From Nocardioides sp. GY 10127 (GTDB lineage: Bacteria; Actinomycetota; Actinomycetes; Propionibacteriales; Nocardioidaceae), in contig NZ_STGL01000013.1 in the NCBI RefSeq assembly GCF_004919085.1, positions 1 through 64,000 on the forward strand: a DNA stretch of 64,000 nt. Direction: 5' to 3'. The notes below the pieces were generated by a model. It saw nothing but the letters and a program-made list of their open reading frames with translations, made no database searches and was not told the origin of the DNA. Position 1 is the stretch's first letter. Each line of letters starts with the position of its first letter. The position numbers and the translations under genes are program-made. Shown here piece after piece: positions 15,700-23,003 of the stretch.

Positions 15700-16425
15700 A
15701 TGCCCTCACCGCGCCGCCGGCCGACGCCCGTGCTGCTGGTCCTGGCCGCGCACCCGGCCCGCACCGTCCTCCTGGCCGCCGTGCTCCCCGTCGCCGCGGC
15801 CCTCGCCGGACGTCCCGCCCGCGAGGTCTGGCTGGTCGCCGCCACCGCCCTGTGCGGCCAGGTCCTGCTCGCCTGGGCGGGCGACGCCGCGGACGCGGCC
15901 CGCCCCGGGTCCTCCGCTCGCCCGGGCCGGCCCGTCGCCGACGGACGGCTCGACCTCGGCACCGCCTGGTTCGCGGCCGCCGTCGCCGGCCTCGTCCTCG
16001 TGCCGCTCGCGGTGGCCAACGGCTGGCCGGCGGGCTGCTGCTACCTGGCGTCCGTCGCCGTCGGGCTGCTCGGCACCCGCCTCGGCCGCACCGGCCCCTT
16101 CTCCTGGTGGTCGTGGGCGCTCGGGTGGGCGCTGTACCCGGCCTTCCTCTCCCTCGGCGGCTGGGGCGGGCTCCACCGGGGCGACCCGCCCGAGCCGGTG
16201 CTCGTGGGGCTGGCCGCCCTGGCCGGGGTCGGCGTCCACGTCCTCGTCTCCACCTGGGAGCTCGTGGAGCAGCGCGAGGACGGGTGGGACACCCTGCCGC
16301 TGCGGCTCGGGCTCGCCCTCGGCGCCAACCGGCTGCTCCTGGCCTGCCTCGTCTACCTGGCGCTGGTCGCCGCCGCCACGGCGTGGGCGGGGACGCAGCT
16401 GGGACTGGCGGCGGGCGGCTCCTGA
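15700..16425 (+). CDS. UbiA-like membrane prenyltransferase homologue
   Basis: The protein has 241 residues with about seven hydrophobic segments. GDAADAARPGSSARPGRPVA aligns with the UbiA first Asp-rich motif (NDxxDxxxD followed by RP), with Asn replaced by Gly. REDGWDTLPLRLG aligns with the region after the second motif. UbiA enzymes attach prenyl groups to aromatic or sugar acceptors in the membrane. The altered motifs leave it open whether this one is active. No quinone or heme pathway gene is adjacent. The frame is open from 15649, but the signal at 15687 and the hydrophobic N-terminus favour 15700. Confidence 0.65.
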   Translation: MPSPRRRPTPVLLVLAAHPARTVLLAAVLPVAAALAGRPAREVWLVAATALCGQVLLAWAGDAADAARPGSSARPGRPVADGRLDLGTAWFAAAVAGLVLVPLAVANGWPAGCCYLASVAVGLLGTRLGRTGPFSWWSWALGWALYPAFLSLGGWGGLHRGDPPEPVLVGLAALAGVGVHVLVSTWELVEQREDGWDTLPLRLGLALGANRLLLACLVYLALVAAATAWAGTQLGLAAGGS

Positions 16426-16490
16426 CGCGCCGGCCCGGCGCACACCCGTGCGGACCCGGCCCTCCCGCAGCCGAACGGGCCGGGCAGCGG

Positions 16491-16496
16491 TACGCT
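16491..16496 (+). promoter_or_regulatory. -10 box of the lipoprotein-gpm unit
   Basis: TACGCT lies 40 nt before the lipoprotein ATG. The leader then contains AGAAGG at a suitable distance from the start. Confidence 0.4.
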
Positions 16497-16536
16497 TCTC
16501 CCCGCCGGCACCACGTCGACCAGAAGGCACCGAAAC

Positions 16537-17121
16537 ATGTCCCTGCGCCGCAACCTCGCGCTCCTCACCAGCGCGGTCGCGATCGCCACGACGTTCTCGT
16601 CGTGCGGCTTCGACCTCGCCACCGACCGGGTGTACACCCCGGCCGCCGGAACCAACGACCGCGAGACGGAGGTGAACGTCCTCTCCGCGATGGTGGTCTC
16701 GAGCCGCGACGGCGCCGGCACGTTCATCGCCGGCCTGGCCAACACGGGCACCAGCGAGGACTCGCTGAAGACCGTCGCCCCCACCGACACGGGCATCACG
16801 GCCGACGACTTCGACCCGATCGCCGTCACCGCCAACGGCTACACGCACGTCGGCAGCGACGACGCCGCCGGCATCGGCCTGGTCGGCGACTTCTCGGCCG
16901 GCCAGACGCTGGAGATCAGCTTCACCTTCTCCAACGGCGAGACCACCACGATGAACGTCCCCGTGGTCCCCGCCTGCCGTGAGTTCACCGGCTACGACAC
17001 GGCCTCCGACGGCCGCGGCACCGGCGACCTCTACGACTGCCAGGCCCTCGAGCCCGTGACCGAGCCCGGCGGCAACACCGCCGAGGAGGAGACGGCCACC
17101 AACGAAGAGGGCGAGGGCTGA
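16537..17121 (+). CDS. exported lipoprotein, possibly PCu(A)C-like copper chaperone
   Basis: The 194-residue protein has a lipoprotein signal peptide (RRNLALLTSAVAIATTFSSC), with Cys23 as the likely lipidated residue; Phe at -3 makes the lipobox non-ideal. A beta-rich domain follows (VNVLSAMVVSSRDGAGTFIAGLANTG) that resembles the fold of copper chaperone or DUF461-type actinobacterial lipoproteins. The Met/His copper ligands of PCu(A)C are not evident, so I do not assign that function firmly. The acidic tail ends 5 nt before gpm, and the two are probably co-transcribed. Confidence 0.7.
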   Translation: MSLRRNLALLTSAVAIATTFSSCGFDLATDRVYTPAAGTNDRETEVNVLSAMVVSSRDGAGTFIAGLANTGTSEDSLKTVAPTDTGITADDFDPIAVTANGYTHVGSDDAAGIGLVGDFSAGQTLEISFTFSNGETTTMNVPVVPACREFTGYDTASDGRGTGDLYDCQALEPVTEPGGNTAEEETATNEEGEG

Positions 17122-17126
17122 GCCGC

Positions 17127-17867
17127 GTGTCGACCCTCGTGCTGCTCCGCCACGGCGAGAGCGAGTGGAACGCCAAGAACCTGTTCACCGGCTGGGTGGA
17201 CGTGGACCTCAACGACAAGGGCCGCGCCGAGGCCGTCCGCGGCGGCGCGCTGCTCAAGGAGTCGGGCGTCCTCCCGGACGTCGTCCACACCTCCCTGCTG
17301 CGCCGCGCGATCAACACCTCCGCGCTGGCGCTGAGCGAGGCCGACCGTCACTGGATCCCGGTGAAGCGCTCCTGGCGCCTCAACGAGCGTCACTACGGCG
17401 GCCTGCAGGGCAAGAACAAGAAGCAGACCCTCGACGAGTTCGGCGAGGAGCAGTTCATGCTCTGGCGCCGCTCGTTCGACGTCCCGCCGCCGCCGCTGGC
17501 CGACGACGACGAGTTCTCGCAGGTGGGGCTCCCGCAGTACGCGGACCTCGGCGACGACATGCCCCGCACCGAGTGCCTCAAGGACGTCATCGCCCGGCTG
17601 CTCCCCTACTGGGAGTCGGAGATCACCGCCGACCTCGCGGCCGGCAAGGTCGTCCTGGTCGCGGCCCACGGCAACTCGCTGCGCGCGATCGTCAAGCACC
17701 TCGACGGGATCAGCGACGAGGACATCGCCGAGCTGAACATCCCGACCGGCCAGCCGCTGGTCTACGAGCTCGACGAGAGCTTCGCCCCCACCGTCAAGGG
17801 CGGCCGCTACCTCGACCCGGAGGCCGCTGCCGCGGCCGCCGCCGCGGTGGCGAACCAGGGTCGCTGA
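17127..17867 (+). CDS. gpmA: 2,3-bisphosphoglycerate-dependent phosphoglycerate mutase
   Basis: This 246-residue glycolytic enzyme interconverts 3- and 2-phosphoglycerate. The phosphohistidine motif LVLLRHGESEWN (His9 region), the NERHYGGLQGKNK loop and VAAHGNSLRAI with the second catalytic His are intact. The GTG at 17127 is 5 nt after the lipoprotein stop and uses purine-rich sequence inside that gene as its ribosome-binding site. The Ala-rich C-terminus (AAAAAAAAV) is an actinobacterial feature. It lies next to phoU-senX3-regX3 as in mycobacteria and streptomycetes. Confidence 0.95.
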   Translation: MSTLVLLRHGESEWNAKNLFTGWVDVDLNDKGRAEAVRGGALLKESGVLPDVVHTSLLRRAINTSALALSEADRHWIPVKRSWRLNERHYGGLQGKNKKQTLDEFGEEQFMLWRRSFDVPPPPLADDDEFSQVGLPQYADLGDDMPRTECLKDVIARLLPYWESEITADLAAGKVVLVAAHGNSLRAIVKHLDGISDEDIAELNIPTGQPLVYELDESFAPTVKGGRYLDPEAAAAAAAAVANQGR

Positions 17868-17889
17868 CCCACCGCACCCAGCAGACGCA

Positions 17890-17927
17890 CGAAGGCGCCG
17901 GCACCCCACGGGGTGCCGGCGCCTTCG
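17890..17927. terminator. bidirectional terminator between gpmA and phoU
   Basis: CGAAGGCGCCGGCACCCC and its exact complement form an 18-bp stem with a 2-nt loop (17 bp with a tetraloop) 22 nt after the gpmA stop, before the convergent phoU stop. Confidence 0.8.
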
Positions 17928-18003
17928 CCGTTCTCTTCGCTGCTCGGTGCGCCGGATCTGCGCCGATCGGGGCCGCTCCGCCCTGCCGGGCGGGGACGCG
18001 GCC

Positions 18004-18657
18004 TCAGGCCAGGCGGGTGTCGGTCTCGCCGGTCACGACGAAGACGATGCGCTGGGCGATGGAGACCGCGTGGTCGGCGATCCGCTCGTAGTAGCGGCCG
18101 AGCAGCGCGAGGTCGACGGCCGCCTCGACGCCGTGCGACCAGTCGTCGGAGAGCAGCTCGACGAAGCTGGCCCGGCGCAGGCCGTCCATGATCTCGTCGT
18201 CGCGGCCCAGCTCGATGGCCGCGCGGACGTCGCGGTCGGCGATGATCTGGCTGACCCGGACCACCATGTCCTCCGCCACCTCGGCCATCTTGCGGATGGT
18301 GGGGGCGACCTCGTCCGGGATGGCCAGGTTCGGCACGCGCATCCGGGCGATCTTGGCGACGTGGACGGACAGGTCGCCCATCCGCTCCAGCTCGGTGACC
18401 ATCCGCAGGGCGGCCACCACCGAGCGCAGGTCGCGGGCGACCGGCGCCTGGAGCGTGAGGAGCTCGATCGCGTTCTCCTCGACGTCCTCGCGGGCGAGGT
18501 CGATCTCCCGGTCCGCCGAGATGACCTTCTCGGCCATGGTGATGTCGCCGGTGAGCAGCGCCTGGGTGGCGTCGGTGACGGCCACGCGGACCTGGCCGCA
18601 GATGCCGACGAGGTCCGTGAAGACCTGACCGAGCTGCTCGTCGAAGGAATCACGCAT
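18004..18657 (-). CDS. phoU: phosphate-signalling protein PhoU
   Basis: At 217 residues this is the normal length: two three-helix PhoU domains, with E(X)xD-type metal motifs in ISADREIDLAREDVEENAI and YYERIADHAVSIAQRI. It represses the phosphate regulon through the histidine kinase and Pst transporter when phosphate is plentiful. It is divergent from senX3, the conserved actinobacterial arrangement. The ATG has TAGGGT 7 nt upstream and no Shine-Dalgarno sequence. No pst genes are in the window. Confidence 0.94.
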   Translation of the reverse strand: MRDSFDEQLGQVFTDLVGICGQVRVAVTDATQALLTGDITMAEKVISADREIDLAREDVEENAIELLTLQAPVARDLRSVVAALRMVTELERMGDLSVHVAKIARMRVPNLAIPDEVAPTIRKMAEVAEDMVVRVSQIIADRDVRAAIELGRDDEIMDGLRRASFVELLSDDWSHGVEAAVDLALLGRYYERIADHAVSIAQRIVFVVTGETDTRLA

Positions 18658-18664
18658 GCGGACA

Positions 18665-18670
18665 ACCCTA
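18665..18670 (-). promoter_or_regulatory. -10 box for leaderless phoU
   Basis: TAGGGT on the minus strand lies 7 nt before the phoU ATG. Confidence 0.5.
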
Positions 18671-18777
18671 GGCCCAGCGCGGACGCCGGGGCGCCGGGCG
18701 GCGCGGATGCGGGATGAATCCCTGGTGAACAGCGCGTACGTCGCTCGTCCGTGGCCATCGGCAGGGGCAGGCTTGCG

Positions 18778-18783
18778 TACGAT
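18778..18783 (+). promoter_or_regulatory. -10 box for leaderless senX3
   Basis: TACGAT lies 6 nt before the GTG at 18790 and selects this start over the in-frame GTG at 18751. Confidence 0.5.
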
Positions 18784-18789
18784 CACGCC

Positions 18790-20016
18790 GTGGACCCGAC
18801 GACGCAGGCGCTGCTCTCTGCCCTCGTCGGGGCGCTCGTGGCCGGAGGTGCGGTGCTCGCCTGGCACGTCTCCGACCGCCAGCAGCGACAGGTCACGGCC
18901 CCGGTGCAGCCCCTGCTCCCGGACGGCGTCGCGACCGTCCTCTCGGTCCTGCGCTCCAGCGCGGTCGTCGTCGACTCCTCCGAGGTCGTCCTCAAGGCGT
19001 CCGCGCCGGCCTACGCGCTCGGCCTGGTCCGCGGCACCCGGCTCGTCTCCGACGACCTCGCCGAGATGGTGCGCCAGGTGCGCCGGGACGGGCAGATCCG
19101 CGAGACCGAGCTCCAGCTGAACCGGCCCGGCGTGCCCGCCCGCTACGTCAGCGCCCGCGTCGCCCCGCTGGGCTCGCGGCTCGTGCTGGCCCTGGTGGAG
19201 GACCGCACCCGCGAGCGCCGCGTCGAGGAGGTCCGCCGCGACTTCGTGGCCAACGTGAGCCACGAGCTCAAGACCCCGGTCGGCGCCATCCGGCTCCTGG
19301 CCGACGCGATGGAGGACGCCGCCGACGACCCCGAGGCGGTCAAGCGGTTCGCCGCGCGGATGCTCACCGAGTCCGACCGGCTCGGCAAGCTCGTGCAGCA
19401 GATCATCCAGCTCTCGCGGCTGCAGACCGACGACCCGCTGGACGAGCCGGTGCCGGTCGACCTCGACGAGGTCATCGCCACCGCCGTCGACACCAGCGCC
19501 ATGGCCGCCGAGGACCGGCGCATCCACGTCCTGGTCGGCGGCGTGCCCGGCGTCCAGGTGTACGGCAACGAGAAGCAGGTGACGGCCGCCGTCAGCAACC
19601 TGGTCTCCAACGCCGTCTCGTACTCCGAGCCGGACTCGACCGTGGTGGTCACCACCCGCGTCGACGACGGCTCGGTCGACATCTCGGTGGTCGACCAGGG
19701 CATCGGCATCCCCGCCGAGGAGCTGGACCGCATCTTCGAGCGGTTCTACCGGGTGGACCCCGCCCGGCACCGCTCCACGGGCGGGACCGGCCTGGGCCTG
19801 TCCATCGTCAAGCACGTCGCCGCCACCCACGGCGGCGAGGTCCGGGTCTGGTCCGCGGAGGGCCAGGGCTCGACGTTCACCCTCACGCTGCCGCAGCACT
19901 TCGGCGAGGAGACGTCACCGGAGGGCCCCGGGACCACGGAGCCGTCGACACCGACGGCGACGACATCGACGGAGGGCGCCACCGTGGCGCCCCTCGAGCA
20001 GGAGGAGGGCCCGTGA
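18790..20016 (+). CDS. senX3: SenX3-type phosphate sensor histidine kinase
   Basis: This 408-residue protein begins with one membrane helix (about 7-25), then a degenerate PAS-like region, a HisKA domain with the phosphorylated His158 in DFVANVSHELKTP, and an HATPase domain with the N box (NLVSNAVSYS), G1 (VVDQGIGIP), F (ERFYRVD) and G2 (GGTGLGLSIVKH) boxes. The Pro/Thr-rich tail is unconserved. It phosphorylates RegX3 under phosphate limitation. Its stop overlaps the regX3 GTG by 4 nt. Confidence 0.93.
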   Translation: MDPTTQALLSALVGALVAGGAVLAWHVSDRQQRQVTAPVQPLLPDGVATVLSVLRSSAVVVDSSEVVLKASAPAYALGLVRGTRLVSDDLAEMVRQVRRDGQIRETELQLNRPGVPARYVSARVAPLGSRLVLALVEDRTRERRVEEVRRDFVANVSHELKTPVGAIRLLADAMEDAADDPEAVKRFAARMLTESDRLGKLVQQIIQLSRLQTDDPLDEPVPVDLDEVIATAVDTSAMAAEDRRIHVLVGGVPGVQVYGNEKQVTAAVSNLVSNAVSYSEPDSTVVVTTRVDDGSVDISVVDQGIGIPAEELDRIFERFYRVDPARHRSTGGTGLGLSIVKHVAATHGGEVRVWSAEGQGSTFTLTLPQHFGEETSPEGPGTTEPSTPTATTSTEGATVAPLEQEEGP

Positions 20017-20690
20017 CGCGGGTACTGGTGGTCGAGGACGAGGAGAGCTACAGCGAGGCGCTCTCCTACATGCTGCGCAAGGAGGGCTTCGAGGTCTCCA
20101 TCGCCGCGGACGGCAACACCGCGCTGTCCGACTTCGAGCGCAACGGCGCCGACATCGTCCTGCTCGACCTGATGCTCCCCGGCATCCCGGGCACCGAGGT
20201 CTGCCGGGTCATCCGACAGACCTCCAACGTGCCCGTGATCATGGTGAGCGCGAAGGACGACGAGATCGACAAGATCGTCGGCCTCGAGCTGGGCGCGGAC
20301 GACTACGTCACCAAGCCGTACTCCCCGCGCGAGCTCACCGCCCGCATCCGGGCCGTGCTGCGCCGCGGCGTGGAGCCCGAGCTCGCGCCGGCCGCCCTCG
20401 AGGCCGGCCCCGTGCGCATGGACGTCGAGCGGCACGTCGTGACCGTGGACGGCACCGAGCAGCGGCTGCCGCTCAAGGAGTTCGAGCTGCTGGAGATGTT
20501 CCTGCGCAACCCCGGCCGCGTGCTGACCCGCGGCCAGCTCATCGACCGGGTCTGGGGCTCCGACTACGTCGGCGACACCAAGACCCTCGACGTCCACGTG
20601 AAGCGCCTGCGCGCGAAGCTCGAGCCCGACCCCAGTGAGCCCAAGTACCTCGTCACCGTGCGCGGCCTGGGCTACAAGCTCGACCTCTGA
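20013..20690 (+). CDS. regX3: RegX3/PhoP-type response regulator
   Basis: This 225-residue OmpR-family regulator has a receiver domain with acidic pocket VEDEES, phospho-acceptor Asp52 in VLLDLMLPG and the conserved Lys in YVTKPYSPREL, followed by a winged-helix domain (about 128-225) ending VRGLGYKLDL. It controls phosphate-starvation genes. Translation is coupled to senX3 by a GTGA overlap. A terminator hairpin follows 10 nt after the stop. Confidence 0.95.
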   Translation: MTRVLVVEDEESYSEALSYMLRKEGFEVSIAADGNTALSDFERNGADIVLLDLMLPGIPGTEVCRVIRQTSNVPVIMVSAKDDEIDKIVGLELGADDYVTKPYSPRELTARIRAVLRRGVEPELAPAALEAGPVRMDVERHVVTVDGTEQRLPLKEFELLEMFLRNPGRVLTRGQLIDRVWGSDYVGDTKTLDVHVKRLRAKLEPDPSEPKYLVTVRGLGYKLDL

Positions 20691-20700
20691 CGCACGTCCG

Positions 20701-20732
20701 CGGCCCGGCCGGGGAGGAGACCGGCCGGGCCG
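20701..20732 (+). terminator. terminator hairpin after regX3
   Basis: A 12-bp perfect stem CGGCCCGGCCGG pairs with its complement around the 8-nt loop GGAGGAGA, without a T-tract. Confidence 0.65.
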
Positions 20733-20779
20733 TGGTGGACGCGTCCGGAACCCGCGAGACCGCCGTCGGCGCCGGGGCC

Positions 20780-20785
20780 TACGGT
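20780..20785 (+). promoter_or_regulatory. -10 box for leaderless EamA gene
   Basis: TACGGT lies 6 nt before the GTG at 20792 and favours it over the in-frame GTG at 20732. Confidence 0.5.
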
Positions 20786-20791
20786 GCTCCG

Positions 20792-21709
20792 GTGAGCACC
20801 CCCCGCCCCGCCGCGTCCCCCAGCTGGCTCCCGCTGCTCGCGGTGGCGGTGACGCTGCTGCTGTGGGCCAGCGCCTTCGTGGCGATCCGCTACCTGCGGG
20901 AGGACTTCTCCCCCGGGGCGCTGTCGCTGGGTCGGCTGCTCGTCGCGGCCGTGGCCCTGGCGGCCGCCTCGCAGGTGATGGCCCGCGGCCGCGGCCTGCG
21001 CGCGCCCACCCGGCGCGAGTGGGTGCCGCTGGTCGCGGTGGGGGTGCTGTGGTTCGGCATCTACAACCTGGCGCTCAACGAGGGCGAGCGGCGGGTGGAC
21101 GCCGGGACGGCCGCCATGCTGATCCAGCTCTCCCCCGTCCTCGTCGCGGTGCTCGCGGCCCTGTTCCTCGGCGAGCGGTTCACCCGCTGGCTGGGGCTCG
21201 GCCTGGCGGTCGCGTTCGCCGGCGTCGTCCTCATCTCGTTCTCCACGAGCACGAGCAGCGACCACGACGTCCTGGGCGTGGTGCTCTGCCTCGTCGCGGC
21301 GGTGGCGTACTCGGTGAGCCTGGTGCTGCAGAAGCCGCTGGTCGGCGCGCTGCCCGCGGTCGAGGTGACCTGGCTGGCGTGCACCGTCGGCGCCGTGGTC
21401 TGCCTCCCGTTCGCGCCGCAGCTCGTGCGGGAGGTCGCGGCCGCCCCGCCGGCGTCCACCGCCTGGGTCGTGTACCTCGGGCTCTTCCCCACCGCCATCG
21501 CGTTCACCACCTACGCCTACGCGCTGCGCCACCTCTCGGCGTCCTCGCTGGCGGTGACGACGTACCTCGTGCCGCCGCTGACGATCGTGATGGGCTGGGT
21601 CGCGCTCGGCGAGGTCCCGCCGACCCTGGCCTACGCCGGCGGCGTGCTCGCGCTCGTCGGCGTCGCGCTGGCCCGCCGGAAGCCGCGCCCCGCTCCTGCT
21701 GCCGCCTAG
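20792..21709 (+). CDS. EamA/DMT-family transporter
   Basis: This 305-residue protein has ten predicted transmembrane segments in two EamA repeats; the first contains LLWASAFVAIRYLRE and GTAAMLIQLSPVLVA, the second FPTAIAFTTYAYALRHLSAS. Members of this drug/metabolite transporter superfamily export amino acids, nucleosides or other metabolites; the substrate cannot be read here. A 14-bp hairpin after the stop separates it from the convergent pilin gene. Confidence 0.88.
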   Translation: MSTPRPAASPSWLPLLAVAVTLLLWASAFVAIRYLREDFSPGALSLGRLLVAAVALAAASQVMARGRGLRAPTRREWVPLVAVGVLWFGIYNLALNEGERRVDAGTAAMLIQLSPVLVAVLAALFLGERFTRWLGLGLAVAFAGVVLISFSTSTSSDHDVLGVVLCLVAAVAYSVSLVLQKPLVGALPAVEVTWLACTVGAVVCLPFAPQLVREVAAAPPASTAWVVYLGLFPTAIAFTTYAYALRHLSASSLAVTTYLVPPLTIVMGWVALGEVPPTLAYAGGVLALVGVALARRKPRPAPAAA

Positions 21710-21755
21710 CCGGGACGGCCGCCTAGTCCGGGGCGGGTTGCCCGGAAATGGCGCG

Positions 21756-21793
21756 ACGCGGCGCCGCCCGAAGGGGAGGGGGCGGCGCCGCGT
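21756..21793. terminator. bidirectional terminator between EamA gene and pilin gene
   Basis: ACGCGGCGCCGCCC and its exact complement form a 14-bp stem with a 10-nt loop between two convergent genes. Confidence 0.7.
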
Positions 21794-21840
21794 GCGGAGG
21801 GGGGAGGCTGTCAGGGCCCCGTGGGGTCGTGTCGGGCCGA

Positions 21841-22221
21841 TCAGCAGATGCCGTCGAGGAGGCCGCCGGCGTCGGAGTCGTAGTGGAACTTGGCGTCGCT
21901 AGCGGTGTTGGTGCCGTCCAGGCAGTAGCCGGTGGCGGTCGCGGACGTGACAACAACACTCACGTTCGTGCTGTGCTGCATGTCGTTGAGCTGGTCGCCG
22001 GGATTGGTGGCCACGTAGGACTGGTTGTCGACGAACCAGGTCTCCATGAGGGTCGCGGCGTTCTTGAGGTCGGACTGGGTCGCGGCGTCCGCGGCCTTCT
22101 GACGCTGGTTCAGGAAGACCGGGATGGCGATGGCGGCGAGGACGCCGATGATGATGACGACGACCAGGAGCTCGATGAGCGTGAAGCCCTGGTCCTTTCG
22201 CTGCGGGGTAGTGGTCGGCAT
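21841..22221 (-). CDS. major type IV pilin (PilA-like)
   Basis: This 126-residue prepilin has a 12-residue leader ending KDQG, cleaved before FTLIELLVVVIIIGVLAAIAIP, with Glu at mature position 5. The C-terminal domain has two cysteines, Cys100 and the very last residue Cys126, which could close a D-region disulfide. It is the likely main pilus subunit, processed by the prepilin peptidase at 36066. It is transcribed alone, divergent from the minor pilin operon, behind a leader with marked secondary structure. Confidence 0.9.
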   Translation of the reverse strand: MPTTTPQRKDQGFTLIELLVVVIIIGVLAAIAIPVFLNQRQKAADAATQSDLKNAATLMETWFVDNQSYVATNPGDQLNDMQHSTNVSVVVTSATATGYCLDGTNTASDAKFHYDSDAGGLLDGIC

Positions 22222-22249
22222 GAGGGGATCTCGTTCCGTGAGGGGACTC

Positions 22250-22341
22250 CGCTGGGCTCCGCCCAGCGACTTGGCAGCCCGGCACGCCGACCGCCCGAGC
22301 GGTGGGCCAGCGATCCGGTAAGGCAGTGGATCGGCCGTGCC
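22250..22341 (-). promoter_or_regulatory. structured 5' leader of the pilin gene
   Basis: Upstream of the pilin, a perfect 8-bp hairpin (CGCTGGGC/GCCCAGCG, 22268-22250) follows a larger fold in which GGCAC-g-GCCGA (from 22341) pairs with TCGGC-GTGCC (ending 22281) and encloses CCGC-TCGG-GCGG. The minus-strand 3' strand GTGCCGGGCTGCC resembles the end of c-di-GMP-I riboswitches, but the GCAAA and GAAA core motifs of that class are missing. Confidence 0.35.
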
Positions 22342-22460
22342 CACGGGGGCATGAGGAAATCGTGTGGAACTGGTCCGGCTCAGTTGTCCGGACCGGCCGC
22401 CGATGGAAGAGGACCGCCTGATCGACCCCGCCTCATCGACCAGCCTCTCGGAGCTGTCCC

Positions 22461-23003
22461 GTGCCCCTCCGCCACCCCGCCCGCCCCGCGTGCCGCCCGT
22501 CCGCGGCCGAGCGCGCGTGCGCGGGCGAGCGGGCGGGCGATCGCGGCTTCACCCTCGTCGAGCTGCTCGCCACCATCGTCGTCGGGAGCATCCTCACCAC
22601 CCTCGCTATCGCCGGCTGGGTGCAGTGGTGGCGCGCGCAGGCGCAGGTCACCGTGGCCGAGGAGGTCCGCGCCGTCCTGCGGACCACCCAGCAGCGGGCC
22701 GTGACCGAGGGCCGCTCGCTCTGCGTCCAGCTCGACGCGCACTCGTGGTCGCTGTGGTCCGGGAGGTGCGAGGACGCCGGTCGCACGCTGCTCTCCGGCC
22801 CGACCGCGCTGGACGACGACCACGTCGAGCTCACCGAGGCCGCGTTCACCACGGCCGACGGCGGCTCGCTGGCTGCCGTCACCTTCTCCTCGCGCGGGAC
22901 AGCGAGCCCGGGCCAGGTCGTCGTCGTCCGGGACGGCGACGCCGTCTCGACCGGCACCGTCATCGCCGTGGAAGGGCTGACCGGCCGTGTCTCGATGCGC
23001 TGA
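22461..23003 (+). CDS. GspH/FimT-like minor pilin
   Basis: This 180-residue prepilin has a 29-residue leader ending GDRG, then FTLVELLATIVVGSILTTLAIAGW with Glu at mature position 5. The C-terminal part resembles GspH/FimT pseudopilins (beta-strand-rich, with one Cys pair C75-like and C91-like in LCVQLDAHSWSLWSGRC). It is the first gene of a four-gene minor-pilin unit and probably helps prime pilus assembly. GGAG lies 7-8 nt before the GTG. Confidence 0.85.
   Translation: MPLRHPARPACRPSAAERACAGERAGDRGFTLVELLATIVVGSILTTLAIAGWVQWWRAQAQVTVAEEVRAVLRTTQQRAVTEGRSLCVQLDAHSWSLWSGRCEDAGRTLLSGPTALDDDHVELTEAAFTTADGGSLAAVTFSSRGTASPGQVVVVRDGDAVSTGTVIAVEGLTGRVSMR

Noticed and set aside
22250..22341. Canonical c-di-GMP-I riboswitch before the pilin gene
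   Set aside because: The conserved GCAAA and GAAA-tetraloop core is missing; only the final strand is similar.
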